From: Stenotrophomonas sp. 364
Lineage (GTDB): Bacteria; Pseudomonadota; Gammaproteobacteria; Xanthomonadales; Xanthomonadaceae
Direction of reading: 5' to 3'
Assembly (NCBI RefSeq): GCF_009832905.1
Contig: NZ_CP047135.1
Coordinates: forward strand, 3,202,001-3,266,000
Length of the DNA: 64,000 bases
Shown: positions 8,141-17,736 of the stretch, one piece after another
Layout of the letters: each line of letters begins with the position of its first letter
How positions within the stretch are numbered: position 1 is the first letter of the stretch
The notes under the pieces: generated by a model
Databases searched by the model: none
The model's input: the letters and a program-made list of their open reading frames with translations, nothing else
Told to the model about the DNA's origin: nothing
Made by a program: the position numbers and the translations under genes

Positions 8141-10042
8141 CCCAAGTTCGACCAGGCGGTTGCCCGGAATCCGGAAGAACCCGGTGGCCGGGGCCGCATT
8201 GCGGTGCATCAGCGCGAACAGCTTGTCGCGCCAGATCGGCATGCCCCGGTTGGCGGTGGCCACGATGGTCTCGCGGCTGGCGAAGAAGGTGGTGTCCATC
8301 GGGTCGAAGTAGATCCCGCCGTGGTCGCAGGAGCGCATCAGCGCCAGCGGCACGTCCGGGGTTTCCATGAAGCCGAAGCGCACGTAGATGCGATAGAACT
8401 CATCGCCCACCGACTCGATCTTCAGGCGCTGGCCCTCCGGCGCGTACGGCACCGGCAGGGTCACCACGTGCAGGAACACGTTGCGCTCATGCAGCACCTT
8501 GTTGTGCTTGAGGTTGTGCATCAGCGCATGCGGGGCCACGGTGGGGTCGGCGGTGAGGAACACCGCGGTGCCCGGCACCCGTACCGGCGGGGCCAGCATC
8601 AGCCCCGGCAGGAAGGTGTCGATGCGGATGCCGTCCTTGCGGATCTCGTCACGCAGCAGCTCGCGGCCGCGCCGCCAGGTGCGCATCATCGTGAACAGCA
8701 CGATGCCCAGCACCACCGGGAACCAGGCGCCCTGCAGCAGCTTGGCGCCGTTGGCGATCACAAAGCCCAGGTCGATGATGAAGAACACCACGCACAGCGG
8801 GATGATCCAGTAGCGCGAGGTCGGCCACAGCGCGCGGGCCACCAGGGCCAGCAGCAGGGTATCGATCAGCATCGTCGCCGACACCGAGATGCCGTAGGCC
8901 ACGGCCAGGTTGGACGAGCTGCGGAAGGCCAGCACCAGCCCGATCACCATGACCGCAATGCCCCAGTTGATGCCCGGGATGTAGATCTGGCCGATGGTGT
9001 CGTGCGAGGTATGGGTGATGCGCATGCGCGGGATGTAGCCCAGCTGCATGGCCTGGCGCGAGACCGAGAAGGCGCCGGTGATCACCGACTGCGAGGCGAT
9101 CACCGCGGCCATGGTGGCCAGGATGATCATCGGGTACAGCGCCCAGTCGGGCACGGCCTCGAAGAACGGGTTTTTCACCGCCTCGGGGTTGTTGAGCACC
9201 AGCGCGCCCTGCCCCAGGTAGTTCAGCACCAGGCACGGCAGCACGAAGAAGTACCACGCATGGCGGATCGGCTTGGCCCCGAAGTGGCCCATGTCGGCGT
9301 ACAGCGCCTCGCCACCGGTGACCGCCAGCACCACCGCGCCCAGGATGAAGATGCCGTGCCAGCCGTGCTCCATGAAGAAGCGGAGCGCCCACATGGGGTT
9401 GAAGGCCTTGAGCACTTCCGGCGCATCGACGATGTTCCAAATGCCGATCGCGGCCAGCGAAATGAACCAGATCGAGGTGATCGGCCCGAACAGCTTGCCG
9501 ATCTTCTCGGTGCCAAAGCGCTGCACCGCGAACACCGCCAGCAGCACCACCACCGTGATCGGCACGATGAACGCATGCAGCCCGGGCGCGGCCACCTCCA
9601 GGCCTTCGACCGCACCCAGCACCGAGATGGCCGGGGTGATCACCCCGTCGCCGAAGAACAGCGAGGCCCCGAAGATGCCCAGGATGCCCACCACGTACGC
9701 CGAGCGCGAGCCGTGCCGCAGGGTGCGCTGGGTCAGCGCCATCAGCGCCATGATGCCGCCCTCGCCCTCGTTGTCGGCGCGCATGATGATGGTGACGTAT
9801 TTGAGCGTAACGACGATGTTCAGTGCCCAGAACGCCAGCGACAGCACGCCCAGTACGGTGTCGTGGTCGCTGTTGAGGCCGTAATGCGGCGAGAACGCTT
9901 CCTTCAACGTGTAGAGCGGGCTGGTGCCGATGTCGCCGAACACCACGCCGATGGCGCCGATCATCAGGGCCATGCCGCCGGCCGCCGGCGCGTGGCCGTG
10001 CGCGGCGTGGCCGTTGTCGTGCTGGGTGGAAGAGGTGGACAT
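8123..10042 (-). CDS. kup: Low-affinity potassium uptake protein Kup, 639 aa
   Basis: KUP/HAK/KT-family potassium:proton symporter of the inner membrane. The ATG at 10042 ([10 protein letters not shown]) starts a His-rich cytoplasmic tail, followed by the family signature [20 protein letters not shown] at about residues 28-47. About 12 membrane helices follow, then a C-terminal cytoplasmic domain (about 450-639). The frame extends to 10252 but overlaps ruvA there and lacks homologous character. It sits inside the ruv cluster (ruvA 49 bp upstream), so the ruv genes flank a functionally unrelated transporter. Confidence 0.95.
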   Translation of the reverse strand: MSTSSTQHDNGHAAHGHAPAAGGMALMIGAIGVVFGDIGTSPLYTLKEAFSPHYGLNSDHDTVLGVLSLAFWALNIVVTLKYVTIIMRADNEGEGGIMALMALTQRTLRHGSRSAYVVGILGIFGASLFFGDGVITPAISVLGAVEGLEVAAPGLHAFIVPITVVVLLAVFAVQRFGTEKIGKLFGPITSIWFISLAAIGIWNIVDAPEVLKAFNPMWALRFFMEHGWHGIFILGAVVLAVTGGEALYADMGHFGAKPIRHAWYFFVLPCLVLNYLGQGALVLNNPEAVKNPFFEAVPDWALYPMIILATMAAVIASQSVITGAFSVSRQAMQLGYIPRMRITHTSHDTIGQIYIPGINWGIAVMVIGLVLAFRSSSNLAVAYGISVSATMLIDTLLLALVARALWPTSRYWIIPLCVVFFIIDLGFVIANGAKLLQGAWFPVVLGIVLFTMMRTWRRGRELLRDEIRKDGIRIDTFLPGLMLAPPVRVPGTAVFLTADPTVAPHALMHNLKHNKVLHERNVFLHVVTLPVPYAPEGQRLKIESVGDEFYRIYVRFGFMETPDVPLALMRSCDHGGIYFDPMDTTFFASRETIVATANRGMPIWRDKLFALMHRNAAPATGFFRIPGNRLVELGAQVEI

Positions 10043-10091
10043 GGTGCTCCGGGCGGACGCGGTCGGTATCAGGAAGAAGGCAGCGCGCGGG

Positions 10092-10682
10092 TCAGCGCAG
10101 CGCGGCCTGCAGGGCCTTGCGGATGACGGTGGCGACATCGTCGCCCTCGGCGTTGGCATCGCGCGCCATGCGCGCGGCCTCGGCCGGCTTGTAGCCCAGC
10201 TGCTGCAGGGCCACGGTGGCCTCGGAGACCGGGTCGGTGGCCGGCGCGGCACCGGCCAGGGGTGCGCCGCCCCCGCCGAAGTTGGCTGCGCGGTCGCGCA
10301 GTTCCAGCACCATGCGCTCGGCGGTCTTCTTGCCGATGCCGGGAATGCGGGTCAGCGCGGTGATGTCACCGGCCTGCAGCATGCGCGCGAACTCGTCCAC
10401 GCTCACACCCGACAACACCGCCAGCGCGATCTTGGCGCCGATTCCGCTGACCTTCTGCACGTCGCGGAACAGGCGGCGCTCGCCCTCGCGCAGGAAGCCG
10501 TACAGCGACACGCTGTCTTCCTTCTGCGCGTAGTGGGTGAACAGGGTGACCTCGCGGCCCAGCTCGGGCAGGTCGTAGAAGGTGCTCATCGGCGCCTCCA
10601 GCTCGTAACCGACGCCATTGACGTCGATCAGCAGCCACGGCGGCGCCTTGTAGGCCACGATCCCGCGCAGACGACCAATCAT
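10092..10682 (-). CDS. ruvA: Holliday junction DNA helicase subunit RuvA, 196 aa
   Basis: Tetrameric junction-binding protein that recruits RuvB. The start MIGRLRGIV at 10682 is canonical. The OB-fold N-terminal domain (about 1-62), the helix-hairpin-helix region (about 70-140; [11 protein letters not shown] and [12 protein letters not shown]) and the C-terminal RuvB-contacting domain (about 150-196) are all present. It lies 10 bp downstream of ruvC, so the two are one transcript. The frame extends upstream into ruvC in another reading frame and was trimmed. Confidence 0.96.
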   Translation of the reverse strand: MIGRLRGIVAYKAPPWLLIDVNGVGYELEAPMSTFYDLPELGREVTLFTHYAQKEDSVSLYGFLREGERRLFRDVQKVSGIGAKIALAVLSGVSVDEFARMLQAGDITALTRIPGIGKKTAERMVLELRDRAANFGGGGAPLAGAAPATDPVSEATVALQQLGYKPAEAARMARDANAEGDDVATVIRKALQAALR

Positions 10683-10692
10683 GCAGCTTTCC

Positions 10693-11214
10693 TCATTTGC
10701 GGCTCCAGGCCATGCGGGCATTGACGCCCAGGCGCTGCGCCGTTGCCCGTACGTGGGCGTGGGTGATCGCCACGGCCAACGCATCGGCGGCGTCGGCCTG
10801 CAGCTTGGTTTTCAGGTTGAGCATGAGCCCGACCATGTGTTGGACCTGTTGTTTTTCCGCGCCACCGCGGCCGACCACGGCCAGCTTGATTTCGGTGGCC
10901 GCGTATTCGCTGACCGGCAGGTCGCGCATGACCACCGCCGAGATGGCCGCGCCGCGGGCCTGGCCCAGCTTCAGGGCCGAGTCGGGGTTGCGCGCCATGA
11001 ACACTTTTTCGATCGCCACTTCGTCGGGGCGGTATTCCTCGACCAGGGCGTTCAGGCCCAGCACCAGCAGCTTCATGCGCTGCGGGAAATCGTCGGCGCC
11101 CAGCAACACCAGCGGCAGGTGGTGCACGTGCACGACCTTGCCGGTGGCATCCACATCAATGATGCCCACCCCGGTGCGTTGCGAACCGGGGTCGATGCCG
11201 AGGATGCGGGTCAT
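10693..11214 (-). CDS. ruvC: Crossover junction endodeoxyribonuclease RuvC, 173 aa
   Basis: Holliday junction resolvase. The RNase H-like fold begins with [15 protein letters not shown], which carries the first catalytic Asp (Asp8). The other acidic catalytic residues lie in AIEKVF (about 65-75) and near the C-terminus ([13 protein letters not shown], about 138-150). Length is standard. It is the first gene of the ruvC-ruvA pair and follows yebC after 129 bp. Confidence 0.97.
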   Translation of the reverse strand: MTRILGIDPGSQRTGVGIIDVDATGKVVHVHHLPLVLLGADDFPQRMKLLVLGLNALVEEYRPDEVAIEKVFMARNPDSALKLGQARGAAISAVVMRDLPVSEYAATEIKLAVVGRGGAEKQQVQHMVGLMLNLKTKLQADAADALAVAITHAHVRATAQRLGVNARMAWSRK

Positions 11215-11310
11215 GCGGCACGCACGCGGCCGGGCAGGACCCGGAACGGAGCAGTGCGGCGGCGATGGCAGGGAACGGCTGGAGTCATCATGGTCCGCAT
11301 TGTCCGCCCA

Positions 11311-11331
11311 CCGGTCGCCAAAGGCGACCGG
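11311..11331. terminator. Strong hairpin between yebC and ruvC
   Basis: Perfect 9-bp arms CCGGTCGCC / GGCGACCGG with a 3-nt loop lie 12 bp past the yebC stop. There is no T-run, so it could be an mRNA-end stabiliser rather than a true intrinsic terminator. Confidence 0.4.
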
Positions 11332-11343
11332 CAGTGCGTCCGG

Positions 11344-12075
11344 TCAGGCGTAGGCGTCCGCGCCGAGGTCGGCGTTGGAGAACACGTCCTGCACGTCGTC
11401 CAGGTCTTCCAGCATGTCCAGCAGCTTCTTGACCTGCAGGGCGGTGTCGCCTTCGACCTTGATGTCGTTGTCGGCGCGGAAGGTCAGTTCGGCGTGGTCC
11501 GGGGTCAGCTTGGCCGCTTCCATGGCGTCCTTGACCGCGTGGTAGCTGTCGGCAGCGGTCAGCACGTCGATCGCGCCGTCCTCCGGGTACACCACGATGT
11601 CGTCCGCGCCGGCCTCGATGGCCGCCTCGGTGATGGTCTCTTCATTGGCGCCGGCGGCGAAATGCAGCACGCCCACGCGCTTGAACATGAAGGCCACCGA
11701 GCCTTCGGTGCCCATGTTGCCGCCGCACTTGCTGAACGCGTGGCGGACATCGGCCACGGTGCGCACGCGGTTGTCGGTCAGGCAGTCCACGATCACGGCC
11801 ACGCCGCCGGGGGCATAGCCCTCGTAGCGGATCTCCTCGTATTCCACGCCTTCCAGTTCGCCGGTGGCCTTCTTGATGGCGCGCTCGATCACGTCCTTGG
11901 ACATGTTCGAGGCCAGGCCCTTGTCCATGGCAACCCGCAGGCGCGGGTTGTTGTTGGGGTCTCCTCCACCGCCGCGCGCGGCAACGCCGATCTCGCGGAT
12001 GATCTTGGTGAAAATCTTGCCGCGCTTCGCGTCGGACGCGTTTTTGCGGTTCTCGATCGAGGGACCTCTACCCAT
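11344..12075 (-). CDS. yebC: YebC/PmpR family protein, 243 aa
   Basis: Cytoplasmic YebC-family protein; members have been reported as DNA-binding regulators and as factors that ease ribosome stalling. The start [11 protein letters not shown] at 12075 and the segment [13 protein letters not shown] are family hallmarks. [11 protein letters not shown], the central [14 protein letters not shown] segment and the acidic C-terminus ([13 protein letters not shown]) also match. Length is about 243, as usual. Genomic linkage upstream of ruvC is classic in proteobacteria. Confidence 0.94.
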   Translation of the reverse strand: MGRGPSIENRKNASDAKRGKIFTKIIREIGVAARGGGGDPNNNPRLRVAMDKGLASNMSKDVIERAIKKATGELEGVEYEEIRYEGYAPGGVAVIVDCLTDNRVRTVADVRHAFSKCGGNMGTEGSVAFMFKRVGVLHFAAGANEETITEAAIEAGADDIVVYPEDGAIDVLTAADSYHAVKDAMEAAKLTPDHAELTFRADNDIKVEGDTALQVKKLLDMLEDLDDVQDVFSNADLGADAYA

Positions 12076-12168
12076 GGGTATTACCGTGCTTGCATGAGGA
12101 ACAGGGCGCGGATTCTACCTGATCGCCCGCCGCGACCGTGTTAGTCGTGGCCGGGGGGCCGCCCGGGC

Positions 12169-12801
12169 TCAGGCGGCGTGGGCGGCGCGGTCCGGTCGAA
12201 AGCGGCCATCGCGCAGGAAGGCGGCGGTCTGGCGCGCCGCCTCGGGGGAAAACACCAGCCCGCTGTGGCTGGCCGGGACCACGCAATGGTCGGCCAGGCC
12301 CGGCAGGTGGGTCTCATCCAGCGCCACGGTGCCGTCGGAGGCCTCGCCAATGGCGCCCAGCAGGCTGCCCAGCCCGTGCGGGACCGATCCGGCAATCAAC
12401 CCCACCTGCGCCCTGCCCTCCCAGGCGGGCAGCCCGTCGAGCAGCAATTCGCTGCTGCGCCCGAGCGCCAGCGACCAGCCGTGGTCGGCCAGCGAGCGGG
12501 CGGTGCCGCTGCCGCGCAGCGGCGAGCCCAGGCAGACCACCCGCGACACTGGCAGGTCCGGCTGCTGGCGCAACGCTTCCAGCGCCACCAGCCCGCCCAG
12601 GCTGTGTCCGACCAGCGAGACCGGGCCGCTGCCCTTGAGCCGTTCCAGCAGCTGCGGCACGGCCACGTCGGGCCCGCCGAAAACGCTGGAGTAACCGAAG
12701 GTGTCCACGCTGAAGCCGCGTGCGCGCAGCCGCCAGGCCAGCGGGCCCACCCACGCGCGCGCATTCCAGATGCCGTGAAGCAGTAAAACAGGGGGATTCA
12801 T
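12169..12801 (-). CDS. Alpha/beta hydrolase (lipase/esterase-like), 210 aa
   Basis: Compact alpha/beta hydrolase without a signal peptide, so probably cytoplasmic. It begins with an HGIWN oxyanion-hole segment (about residues 9-13). The nucleophile elbow GHSLGG (Ser at about 67) is the catalytic serine motif, and a late His (PASHSGLVF, about 183) fits the triad. It resembles short triacylglycerol-lipase/EstA-like proteins; the substrate cannot be read. The gap upstream to the GNAT gene contains a hairpin, so it is probably its own unit. Confidence 0.82.
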   Translation of the reverse strand: MNPPVLLLHGIWNARAWVGPLAWRLRARGFSVDTFGYSSVFGGPDVAVPQLLERLKGSGPVSLVGHSLGGLVALEALRQQPDLPVSRVVCLGSPLRGSGTARSLADHGWSLALGRSSELLLDGLPAWEGRAQVGLIAGSVPHGLGSLLGAIGEASDGTVALDETHLPGLADHCVVPASHSGLVFSPEAARQTAAFLRDGRFRPDRAAHAA

Positions 12802-12868
12802 GCACTCAGCCTAGCCGGTTGGCTTGGGACCTGCGGGAGGAAACACGGCCATTAGACGAATAGACCGT

Positions 12869-12891
12869 GCAACGGCGGGTGAAGCCGTTGC
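12869..12891. terminator. Hairpin between the GNAT and hydrolase genes
   Basis: Perfect 8-bp arms GCAACGGC / GCCGTTGC with a 7-nt loop, in the 126-bp gap after the GNAT stop (minus strand). There is no clear T-run, so it is only terminator-like. Confidence 0.35.
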
Positions 12892-12927
12892 GGTCCATTG
12901 CGATGGAGAAGGAAACGGGACGGGTGC

Positions 12928-13452
12928 TCAGCGCGCCGGGCCGGCCGGTCGGCGCAGGATGAACTCCAGGTCGCGTACGCTGCCGACCGGAAATTCGTAG
13001 GTGCCCACCTTGGTGAAGCCGTAGCGGGCGTAAAAACGCTGCGCGCCGAAGTTCTCCGACCACACGCCCAGCCACAGCGTGCGCGGGCCGTCGCGTTCGA
13101 GCCAGTCCAGTGCCGTTTCCAGCAACCGGCTGCCCCAACCGCAGCTCTGTTCGTCCTTGATCAGGTACAGGCGCTTGAGTTCGCGATCGCCCGGCTGCAC
13201 GTCCGGGTGCGGCAGGCCGCAGGGGCCGGCCGCTGCATGGCCGACCGCCACGCCGTCCCGTTCCAGCAGCCACACCGCGTAATCCGGGTGGGCCAGGATG
13301 ATGTGCTGGCGGTCGACCGCATAGGCCTCGTCCAGGAAATCCTGCAGGTCCTGCGCAGGATAGAGGTGGCCGAAGGTTTCCACGAAGGTACGCGTGGCCA
13401 GCACCGACAGGGTCGGTGCGTCGTCAACGGTGGCACGGCGGATGGTGTACAT
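12928..13452 (-). CDS. GNAT family N-acetyltransferase, 174 aa
   Basis: Single GNAT domain. The ATG at 13452 starts MYTIRRATVDDAPTLS, the typical beta1-alpha1 of the fold. The acetyl-CoA pyrophosphate loop appears as CGWGSRLLETAL (about residues 113-124), a variant of the usual Q/RxxGxG/A, and the C-terminal NFGAQRFYARYGF motif is present. The frame remains open upstream to 13644 in the neighbouring gene's complement, which was discarded. The substrate is unknown. It follows the acidic-tail gene by 19 bp on the same strand. Confidence 0.88.
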   Translation of the reverse strand: MYTIRRATVDDAPTLSVLATRTFVETFGHLYPAQDLQDFLDEAYAVDRQHIILAHPDYAVWLLERDGVAVGHAAAGPCGLPHPDVQPGDRELKRLYLIKDEQSCGWGSRLLETALDWLERDGPRTLWLGVWSENFGAQRFYARYGFTKVGTYEFPVGSVRDLEFILRRPAGPAR

Positions 13453-13471
13453 GGCGGGGTCCGGGCAGGCC

Positions 13472-13813
13472 TCAGGCCTGCGCTCCGTGGGGGGCGTCTT
13501 CTTCCTCGTCGCCCTCCTCTTCTTCCTCGTCCTCGTCCTCGTACTCTTCCTCGTCCTCTTCGCCTTCTTCCTCTTCCTCGTCGTCTTCCTCGTCGAGGTC
13601 GTCTTCGTCTTCTTCGTAGTCTTCCACGCCGAAGTCCTCGCCATCCCAGCGCCCTTCGCCGTCCTGCACGAAGGTCAACGCCATGGCGGCGGGATTGGTG
13701 CCCACGCGCACCAGCCAGCCACCGAACACGCGGGCGCGTTCGGTGACCAGGGTGGCGTCGGCGCCTTCATTGCCCAGCTTTTCCCATTCCAACGAAAACG
13801 CGAATTCGCTCAT
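13472..13813 (-). CDS. Small protein with extremely acidic C-terminal tail, 113 aa
   Basis: The first 50 residues (from MSEFAFSLEWEK at 13813) form a compact, mixed-composition segment that could fold. From about residue 56 to 106 the chain is almost only Asp and Glu, with a few Gly and Tyr, so the protein is very negatively charged and the tail is probably disordered. No known domain was recognised. It lies between aspS and the GNAT gene; acidic tails of this kind occur in DNA-mimic, chaperone-like or metal-binding proteins, which would be speculation here. Confidence 0.75.
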   Translation of the reverse strand: MSEFAFSLEWEKLGNEGADATLVTERARVFGGWLVRVGTNPAAMALTFVQDGEGRWDGEDFGVEDYEEDEDDLDEEDDEEEEEGEEDEEEYEDEDEEEEEGDEEEDAPHGAQA

Positions 13814-13842
13814 TGCAGGATCTCCGGGGTTTGGTGGGGCTT

Positions 13843-13864
13843 GCCGGGAAGAGCCCGGCACTAC
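13843..13864 (-). repeat. SMAG/REP palindrome between aspS and the acidic protein gene
   Basis: Minus-strand GTAGTGCCGGGCTCTTCCCGGC, with GTAG head and GC dyad. It lies 9 bp past the aspS stop (13874) on the shared strand. Confidence 0.75.
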
Positions 13865-13873
13865 GTTGGCGGG

Positions 13874-15625
13874 TCAGGCCTTGCGCGGGCGAACCTGGAT
13901 GTGCACTTCGGCCAGCTGCTCGTCCGGGATCGGCGACGGGGCGCCGGTCATCAGGCACTGCGCGCCGGTGGTCTTCGGGAACGGAATGACGTCGCGGATC
14001 GACTCGGTGCCAGCCATCAGCGCGGCGATGCGGTCGATGCCGAAGGCAATGCCACCGTGCGGCGGCGCGCCGAAACGCAGGGCGTCGAGCAGGAAGCCGA
14101 ACTTGGCCTCGGCCTCTTCGGCACCGATGCCCAGCAGCTCGAACACCGCGCTCTGCATGTCCGAGCGGTGGATACGGATCGAACCGCCGCCGATCTCGTT
14201 GCCATTGAGCACCATGTCATAGCCGCGCGACACGGCGGTCTTGGCGTTGGCGCGCAGGTCGGCGATGTCGTCCACCGCCGGGGCGGTGAAGGGGTGATGC
14301 AGGGCGACGTAGCGCTGGGCTTCGTCGTCATACTCGAACATCGGGAAGTCGGTGACCCACAGCGGGGCCCACCCGTCGGCGACCAGGTTGAAGTCCTTGC
14401 CGGCCTTCAGGCGCAGGGCGCCCATGAAGTCGGAGACCTTGTTGTAACCACCGGCACCGAAGAACACGATGTCGCCGTTGCCGGCGCCCACGTGGGCCAC
14501 CAGCGCGGCGAAGGCCTCTTCGCTGAAGAACTTGGCGATCGGCGAGCTGACTTCACCGGTGTCGCCAATCTTGATGTAGGCCAGGCCCTTGGCGCCGTAC
14601 TTGGCGGCATGTGCGGCGTACTCGTCGATCTGCTTGCGGCTCAGCGTGGCACCGCCGGGGATGCGCAGCGCGGCCACGCGGCCGTCGGCGTCGTTGGCGG
14701 CGGCGGTGAACACCGGGAACTCACTGGTCTTGACCAGTTCGGCCACGTCCACCAGCTCCAGCGCGATGCGCAGGTCCGGCTTGTCCGACCCGAAGCGACG
14801 CATCGCCTCGGCCCAGGTCAGGCGCGGGAAGCTGGCGGCCAGCTCCACGTCCACCACTTCCTTGAAGATGGCGCGGATCATGTCTTCGACGAAGTCCTGC
14901 ACGTCGCGCTCGCGCACGAAGGCGAACTCCATGTCCAGCTGGGTGAATTCCAGCTGGCGGTCGGCACGCAGGGCCTCGTCGCGGAAGCAGCGCGCGATCT
15001 GGTAGTAGCGGTCGAAGCCGGCCACCATCAGGATCTGCTTGAACAGCTGCGGGCTCTGCGGCAGGGCGTAGAACTCACCCGGGTGCATGCGCGCCGGCAC
15101 CAGGAAGTCGCGGGCGCCTTCCGGGGTGGCCTTGGTCAGGATCGGGGTTTCGATGTCCTGGAAGCCGGTGGCGTCCAGGTGGCGGCGCAGCGCCTGCACC
15201 AGCTTGATGCGGGTGCGCTGCATGCGCTGCATTTCCGGGCGGCGCAGGTCCAGGTAGCGGTACTTCAGGCGGGTTTCCTCGCCCGGGTTCTCGTGGGCGT
15301 GGAACGGCAGCGGCTCGGCTTTGTTGAGCACCGTGATGGCCGTGGCGATCACTTCCACCTTGCCGGTGCGGATCTTGTCGTTCACCGCATGGCGCGCACG
15401 CACCACGCCTTCCACCTGCAGCACATCCTCGTAGCCCAGGCCGGCGGCCACGGCGAACACGGCCGCGTTGTCGACTTCCACCGTCACCTGCACGATGCCT
15501 TCATGATCGCGAAGATCGATGAAGCACACGCCGCCCTGGTTGCGGGCAACGTCGGTCCAGCCGGCGAGGGTAACGGTTTGGCCAATCAGGGTCTCATCGA
15601 CCAGGCCACAGAAGTGGGTACGCAT
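13874..15625 (-). CDS. aspS: Aspartyl-tRNA synthetase AspS, 583 aa
   Basis: Class II synthetase charging tRNA-Asp. The start [13 protein letters not shown] at 15625 gives the anticodon-binding OB fold (about 1-105). The catalytic core follows, with [19 protein letters not shown] (motif 2, about residues 215-235), the bacterial GAD insertion (about 290-410) and motif 3 [13 protein letters not shown] near 530. The open frame upstream to 15709 adds a tail with no homologous character. Length is that of the bacterial type. Confidence 0.97.
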   Translation of the reverse strand: MRTHFCGLVDETLIGQTVTLAGWTDVARNQGGVCFIDLRDHEGIVQVTVEVDNAAVFAVAAGLGYEDVLQVEGVVRARHAVNDKIRTGKVEVIATAITVLNKAEPLPFHAHENPGEETRLKYRYLDLRRPEMQRMQRTRIKLVQALRRHLDATGFQDIETPILTKATPEGARDFLVPARMHPGEFYALPQSPQLFKQILMVAGFDRYYQIARCFRDEALRADRQLEFTQLDMEFAFVRERDVQDFVEDMIRAIFKEVVDVELAASFPRLTWAEAMRRFGSDKPDLRIALELVDVAELVKTSEFPVFTAAANDADGRVAALRIPGGATLSRKQIDEYAAHAAKYGAKGLAYIKIGDTGEVSSPIAKFFSEEAFAALVAHVGAGNGDIVFFGAGGYNKVSDFMGALRLKAGKDFNLVADGWAPLWVTDFPMFEYDDEAQRYVALHHPFTAPAVDDIADLRANAKTAVSRGYDMVLNGNEIGGGSIRIHRSDMQSAVFELLGIGAEEAEAKFGFLLDALRFGAPPHGGIAFGIDRIAALMAGTESIRDVIPFPKTTGAQCLMTGAPSPIPDEQLAEVHIQVRPRKA

Positions 15626-15828
15626 GGGGGTAAAGCTCCGCAGGAGAATGCCGGCACCAGGTTGCGCCGGACAGCCCTTTATTCTGCGGCGTAGCCTGCG
15701 CCGGGGCAAATGGGCCGTTGCCCGCCCCTGCCCGGCCGGGGCCTGCGGCCCGCCCGGCGGGCATCACGCGGCGTGAACCCGGCCCGTTCCTATAGTCCGC
15801 GCACCAACGACCGCAAGGGGATGTCGCT

Positions 15829-16770
15829 ATGAACCGTCGCCTCACCGTTGTCTGCCTGGCCCTGGCACTGGGCTGTAGCGCCCCGGCCGCCCAGGCCCAG
15901 ATGAGCACCCGCGCCTATGCCCCTGAGAACCTGTCGCAGCTGTCTTCCAGCGACCGCTCGCGGGTGATCACCCAGGAATATGCCGACCAGTCCAATGGCC
16001 GCCGCATTCCCGACGACCAGCTGCGCTTCTACTTGGCCCAGGTCAATTCGGGCTGGGGCTTCTCGCGGATCAAGCAGGACATCGCCACCTCGCTGCGCGG
16101 CAGCGGCGGCGGCTGGAACGGCGGCGGCGGGGGCAACAACGGCGGCACGGTGCGCTGCGAGAGCCAGAACAACCGCGAGCGGGTCTGCAACACCGGCTGG
16201 CGCAGTGCCCAGCTGTCGCGGCAGATTTCCGGCTCGGCCTGCCAGGAAGGGCGCACCTGGGGCTCACGCAACGGCACGGTGTGGGTCACCGGCGGCTGCC
16301 GCGCCGAGTTCGTCGAAGGGCGCGGCAACGGCGGCAACTGGGGCGGTGGCGGCGGCAGCACCGGCGGCACCATCCGCTGCGAGAGCCAGGACAACCGCGA
16401 GCGCAGCTGCAACACCGGCTGGCGCAACGCCACCCTGGTCCGGCAGATCTCGGGCTCGGCCTGCGTGGAAGGCCAGACCTGGGGCGTGCGCAATGGCGCG
16501 GTGTGGGTCAACCGCGGCTGCCGGGGCGAGTTCGCCGAGGCCCGGGGCGGCTGGGGCGGGGGCAACGGCGGCGGCAACGCCAATTACAGCGTGACCTGCA
16601 GCAGCAACAGCAACCGCCAGCAGACCTGCGCCTGGGACGCCCGGCAGGGCCGCCCGGTACTGCAGCAGCAGCTGTCCGGCAGCGCCTGCGTGGAAGGCCG
16701 CAGCTGGGGCTATACCAACAGCAGCCTGTGGGTCAGCAACGGCTGCCGTGCCCGGTTCGGGGTGCGGTAA
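15829..16770 (+). CDS. Secreted DUF3011 repeat protein, 313 aa
   Basis: Exported protein of unknown function. The signal peptide is about residues 1-24 (ending AQAQ). A 65-residue helical N-terminal part is followed by three DUF3011 modules at about 107-161, 181-235 and 253-310, separated by Gly-rich linkers (GGGGGNNGG). Each module has four cysteines in matching positions (for example 110, 120, 138, 157), suggesting two disulphides, and shares the ISGSAC.EG.TWG core (LSGSACVEGRSWG in the third). The upstream gap to aspS (203 bp) is divergent and should hold both promoters. Confidence 0.9.
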   Translation: MNRRLTVVCLALALGCSAPAAQAQMSTRAYAPENLSQLSSSDRSRVITQEYADQSNGRRIPDDQLRFYLAQVNSGWGFSRIKQDIATSLRGSGGGWNGGGGGNNGGTVRCESQNNRERVCNTGWRSAQLSRQISGSACQEGRTWGSRNGTVWVTGGCRAEFVEGRGNGGNWGGGGGSTGGTIRCESQDNRERSCNTGWRNATLVRQISGSACVEGQTWGVRNGAVWVNRGCRGEFAEARGGWGGGNGGGNANYSVTCSSNSNRQQTCAWDARQGRPVLQQQLSGSACVEGRSWGYTNSSLWVSNGCRARFGVR

Positions 16771-16782
16771 ACGCAGCAACGG

Positions 16783-16984
16783 GTAGTGCCGGCCGCTGGC
16801 CGGCAACCTCATGAACCCCCGGCAGGTGCGCGAACAGCAGCGGGGCAGAGCCCCGCTCTACGCGGTCTGGATGGCGCGGCGAACGGGTGCCCACCCCACG
16901 AACCGGTAGTGCCGGCCGCTGGCCGGCAACCTCATGAACCTGTCGAAGGTGCGCGAACGGGAGCGGGGCAGAGCCCCGCTTTAC
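16783..16984. repeat. Tandemly duplicated pair of inverted SMAG palindromes
   Basis: A 79-bp block made of a plus-oriented GTAGTGCCGGCCGC palindrome and a minus-oriented palindrome (ending CCCCGCTCTAC) occurs at 16783-16861. It recurs nearly identically at 16906-16984 (offset 123 bp). Almost the whole spacer between two convergent genes is this repeat. The last element overlaps and supplies the TAA stop of the gene at 16981. Confidence 0.8.
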
Positions 16985-17610
16985 GGGCTGCTGCCCCAGG
17001 GCGCGGGCGGCAGCGCGACCGGCTTGCTCAGGTCGAACTCGACCTGGAAGCGGCGACCGCCCGGGCGGGTGAGTTCATAGATGAAGCGCTGGTCCGGCTC
17101 GATGTCCATCGCCCAGGTGTTGTGCACGGACGGCAGCATGTCTGCCTTGCGGAACATCGCCACCGAATCGGCATCCACCGGGAAGCTCTGGCGCTGCGCG
17201 GTACCCGGTGGCTTGCTGTCGCCGCCGTACATCGTCACCGCATCGGGGCTGCCGTCCTGGTGGCGATGATCGTGCTTCAGGCGCAGGCCGGTCTCGGTGC
17301 GGCTGATCACCCAGGTACGTGAGTGATCGTCGCCGACATGGAACGGAATGCGCAGCCCGTGGGCGGGGTCGTCGCACCCGCGCACATGCATCACCAAGCG
17401 CTTGCCGTCGAACGGATCGGGTGCATCGGTGCGTGGTTCGTTGGCAATCACCTTGCCTTCGTACGCCTTGCCGCAATGGGCGGCGACCGCGGCAAGGAAC
17501 GCATCGGCCGGTGCATTGGCCACGTCGTGGGCCACGCTGTCCTGCCGCCCACCGCAGGCGGCAAGCAACAACGCAATGGCAAGCGGTGCAACAACGTTGG
17601 GAACATTCAT
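16981..17610 (-). CDS. Putative lipoprotein of unknown function, 209 aa
   Basis: The start MNVPNVVAPL gives a signal peptide with lipobox LLAAC (Cys at about residue 19), so the mature protein is probably lipid-anchored. The remaining 190 residues are hydrophilic, with one further Cys pair, a LVMHVRGCDD segment and a His/Asp-rich LKHDHRHQDGS stretch (about 128-140) that could bind metal. I do not recognise a named family. The stop codon lies inside a SMAG repeat. It is transcribed away from the divergent MFS-ggpPS operon. Confidence 0.8.
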   Translation of the reverse strand: MNVPNVVAPLAIALLLAACGGRQDSVAHDVANAPADAFLAAVAAHCGKAYEGKVIANEPRTDAPDPFDGKRLVMHVRGCDDPAHGLRIPFHVGDDHSRTWVISRTETGLRLKHDHRHQDGSPDAVTMYGGDSKPPGTAQRQSFPVDADSVAMFRKADMLPSVHNTWAMDIEPDQRFIYELTRPGGRRFQVEFDLSKPVALPPAPWGSSP

Positions 17611-17736
17611 CGCCCTACCCTAGCCTGCATGCACAGGCAGTGCAAACGCAGCGGCATGGCTGCCACCGGGGCTTCATCGTAGCTGTGCTACGGTAGATCA
17701 GGTGTTGTTTATTGCCTTCCCACCCAGGCCGCGCGC

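Noticed and set aside
13416..13619. Ser-rich plus-strand frame opposite the acidic tail
   Set aside because: It is the complement of the GAG/GAC tract, giving poly-Ser; no real gene features.
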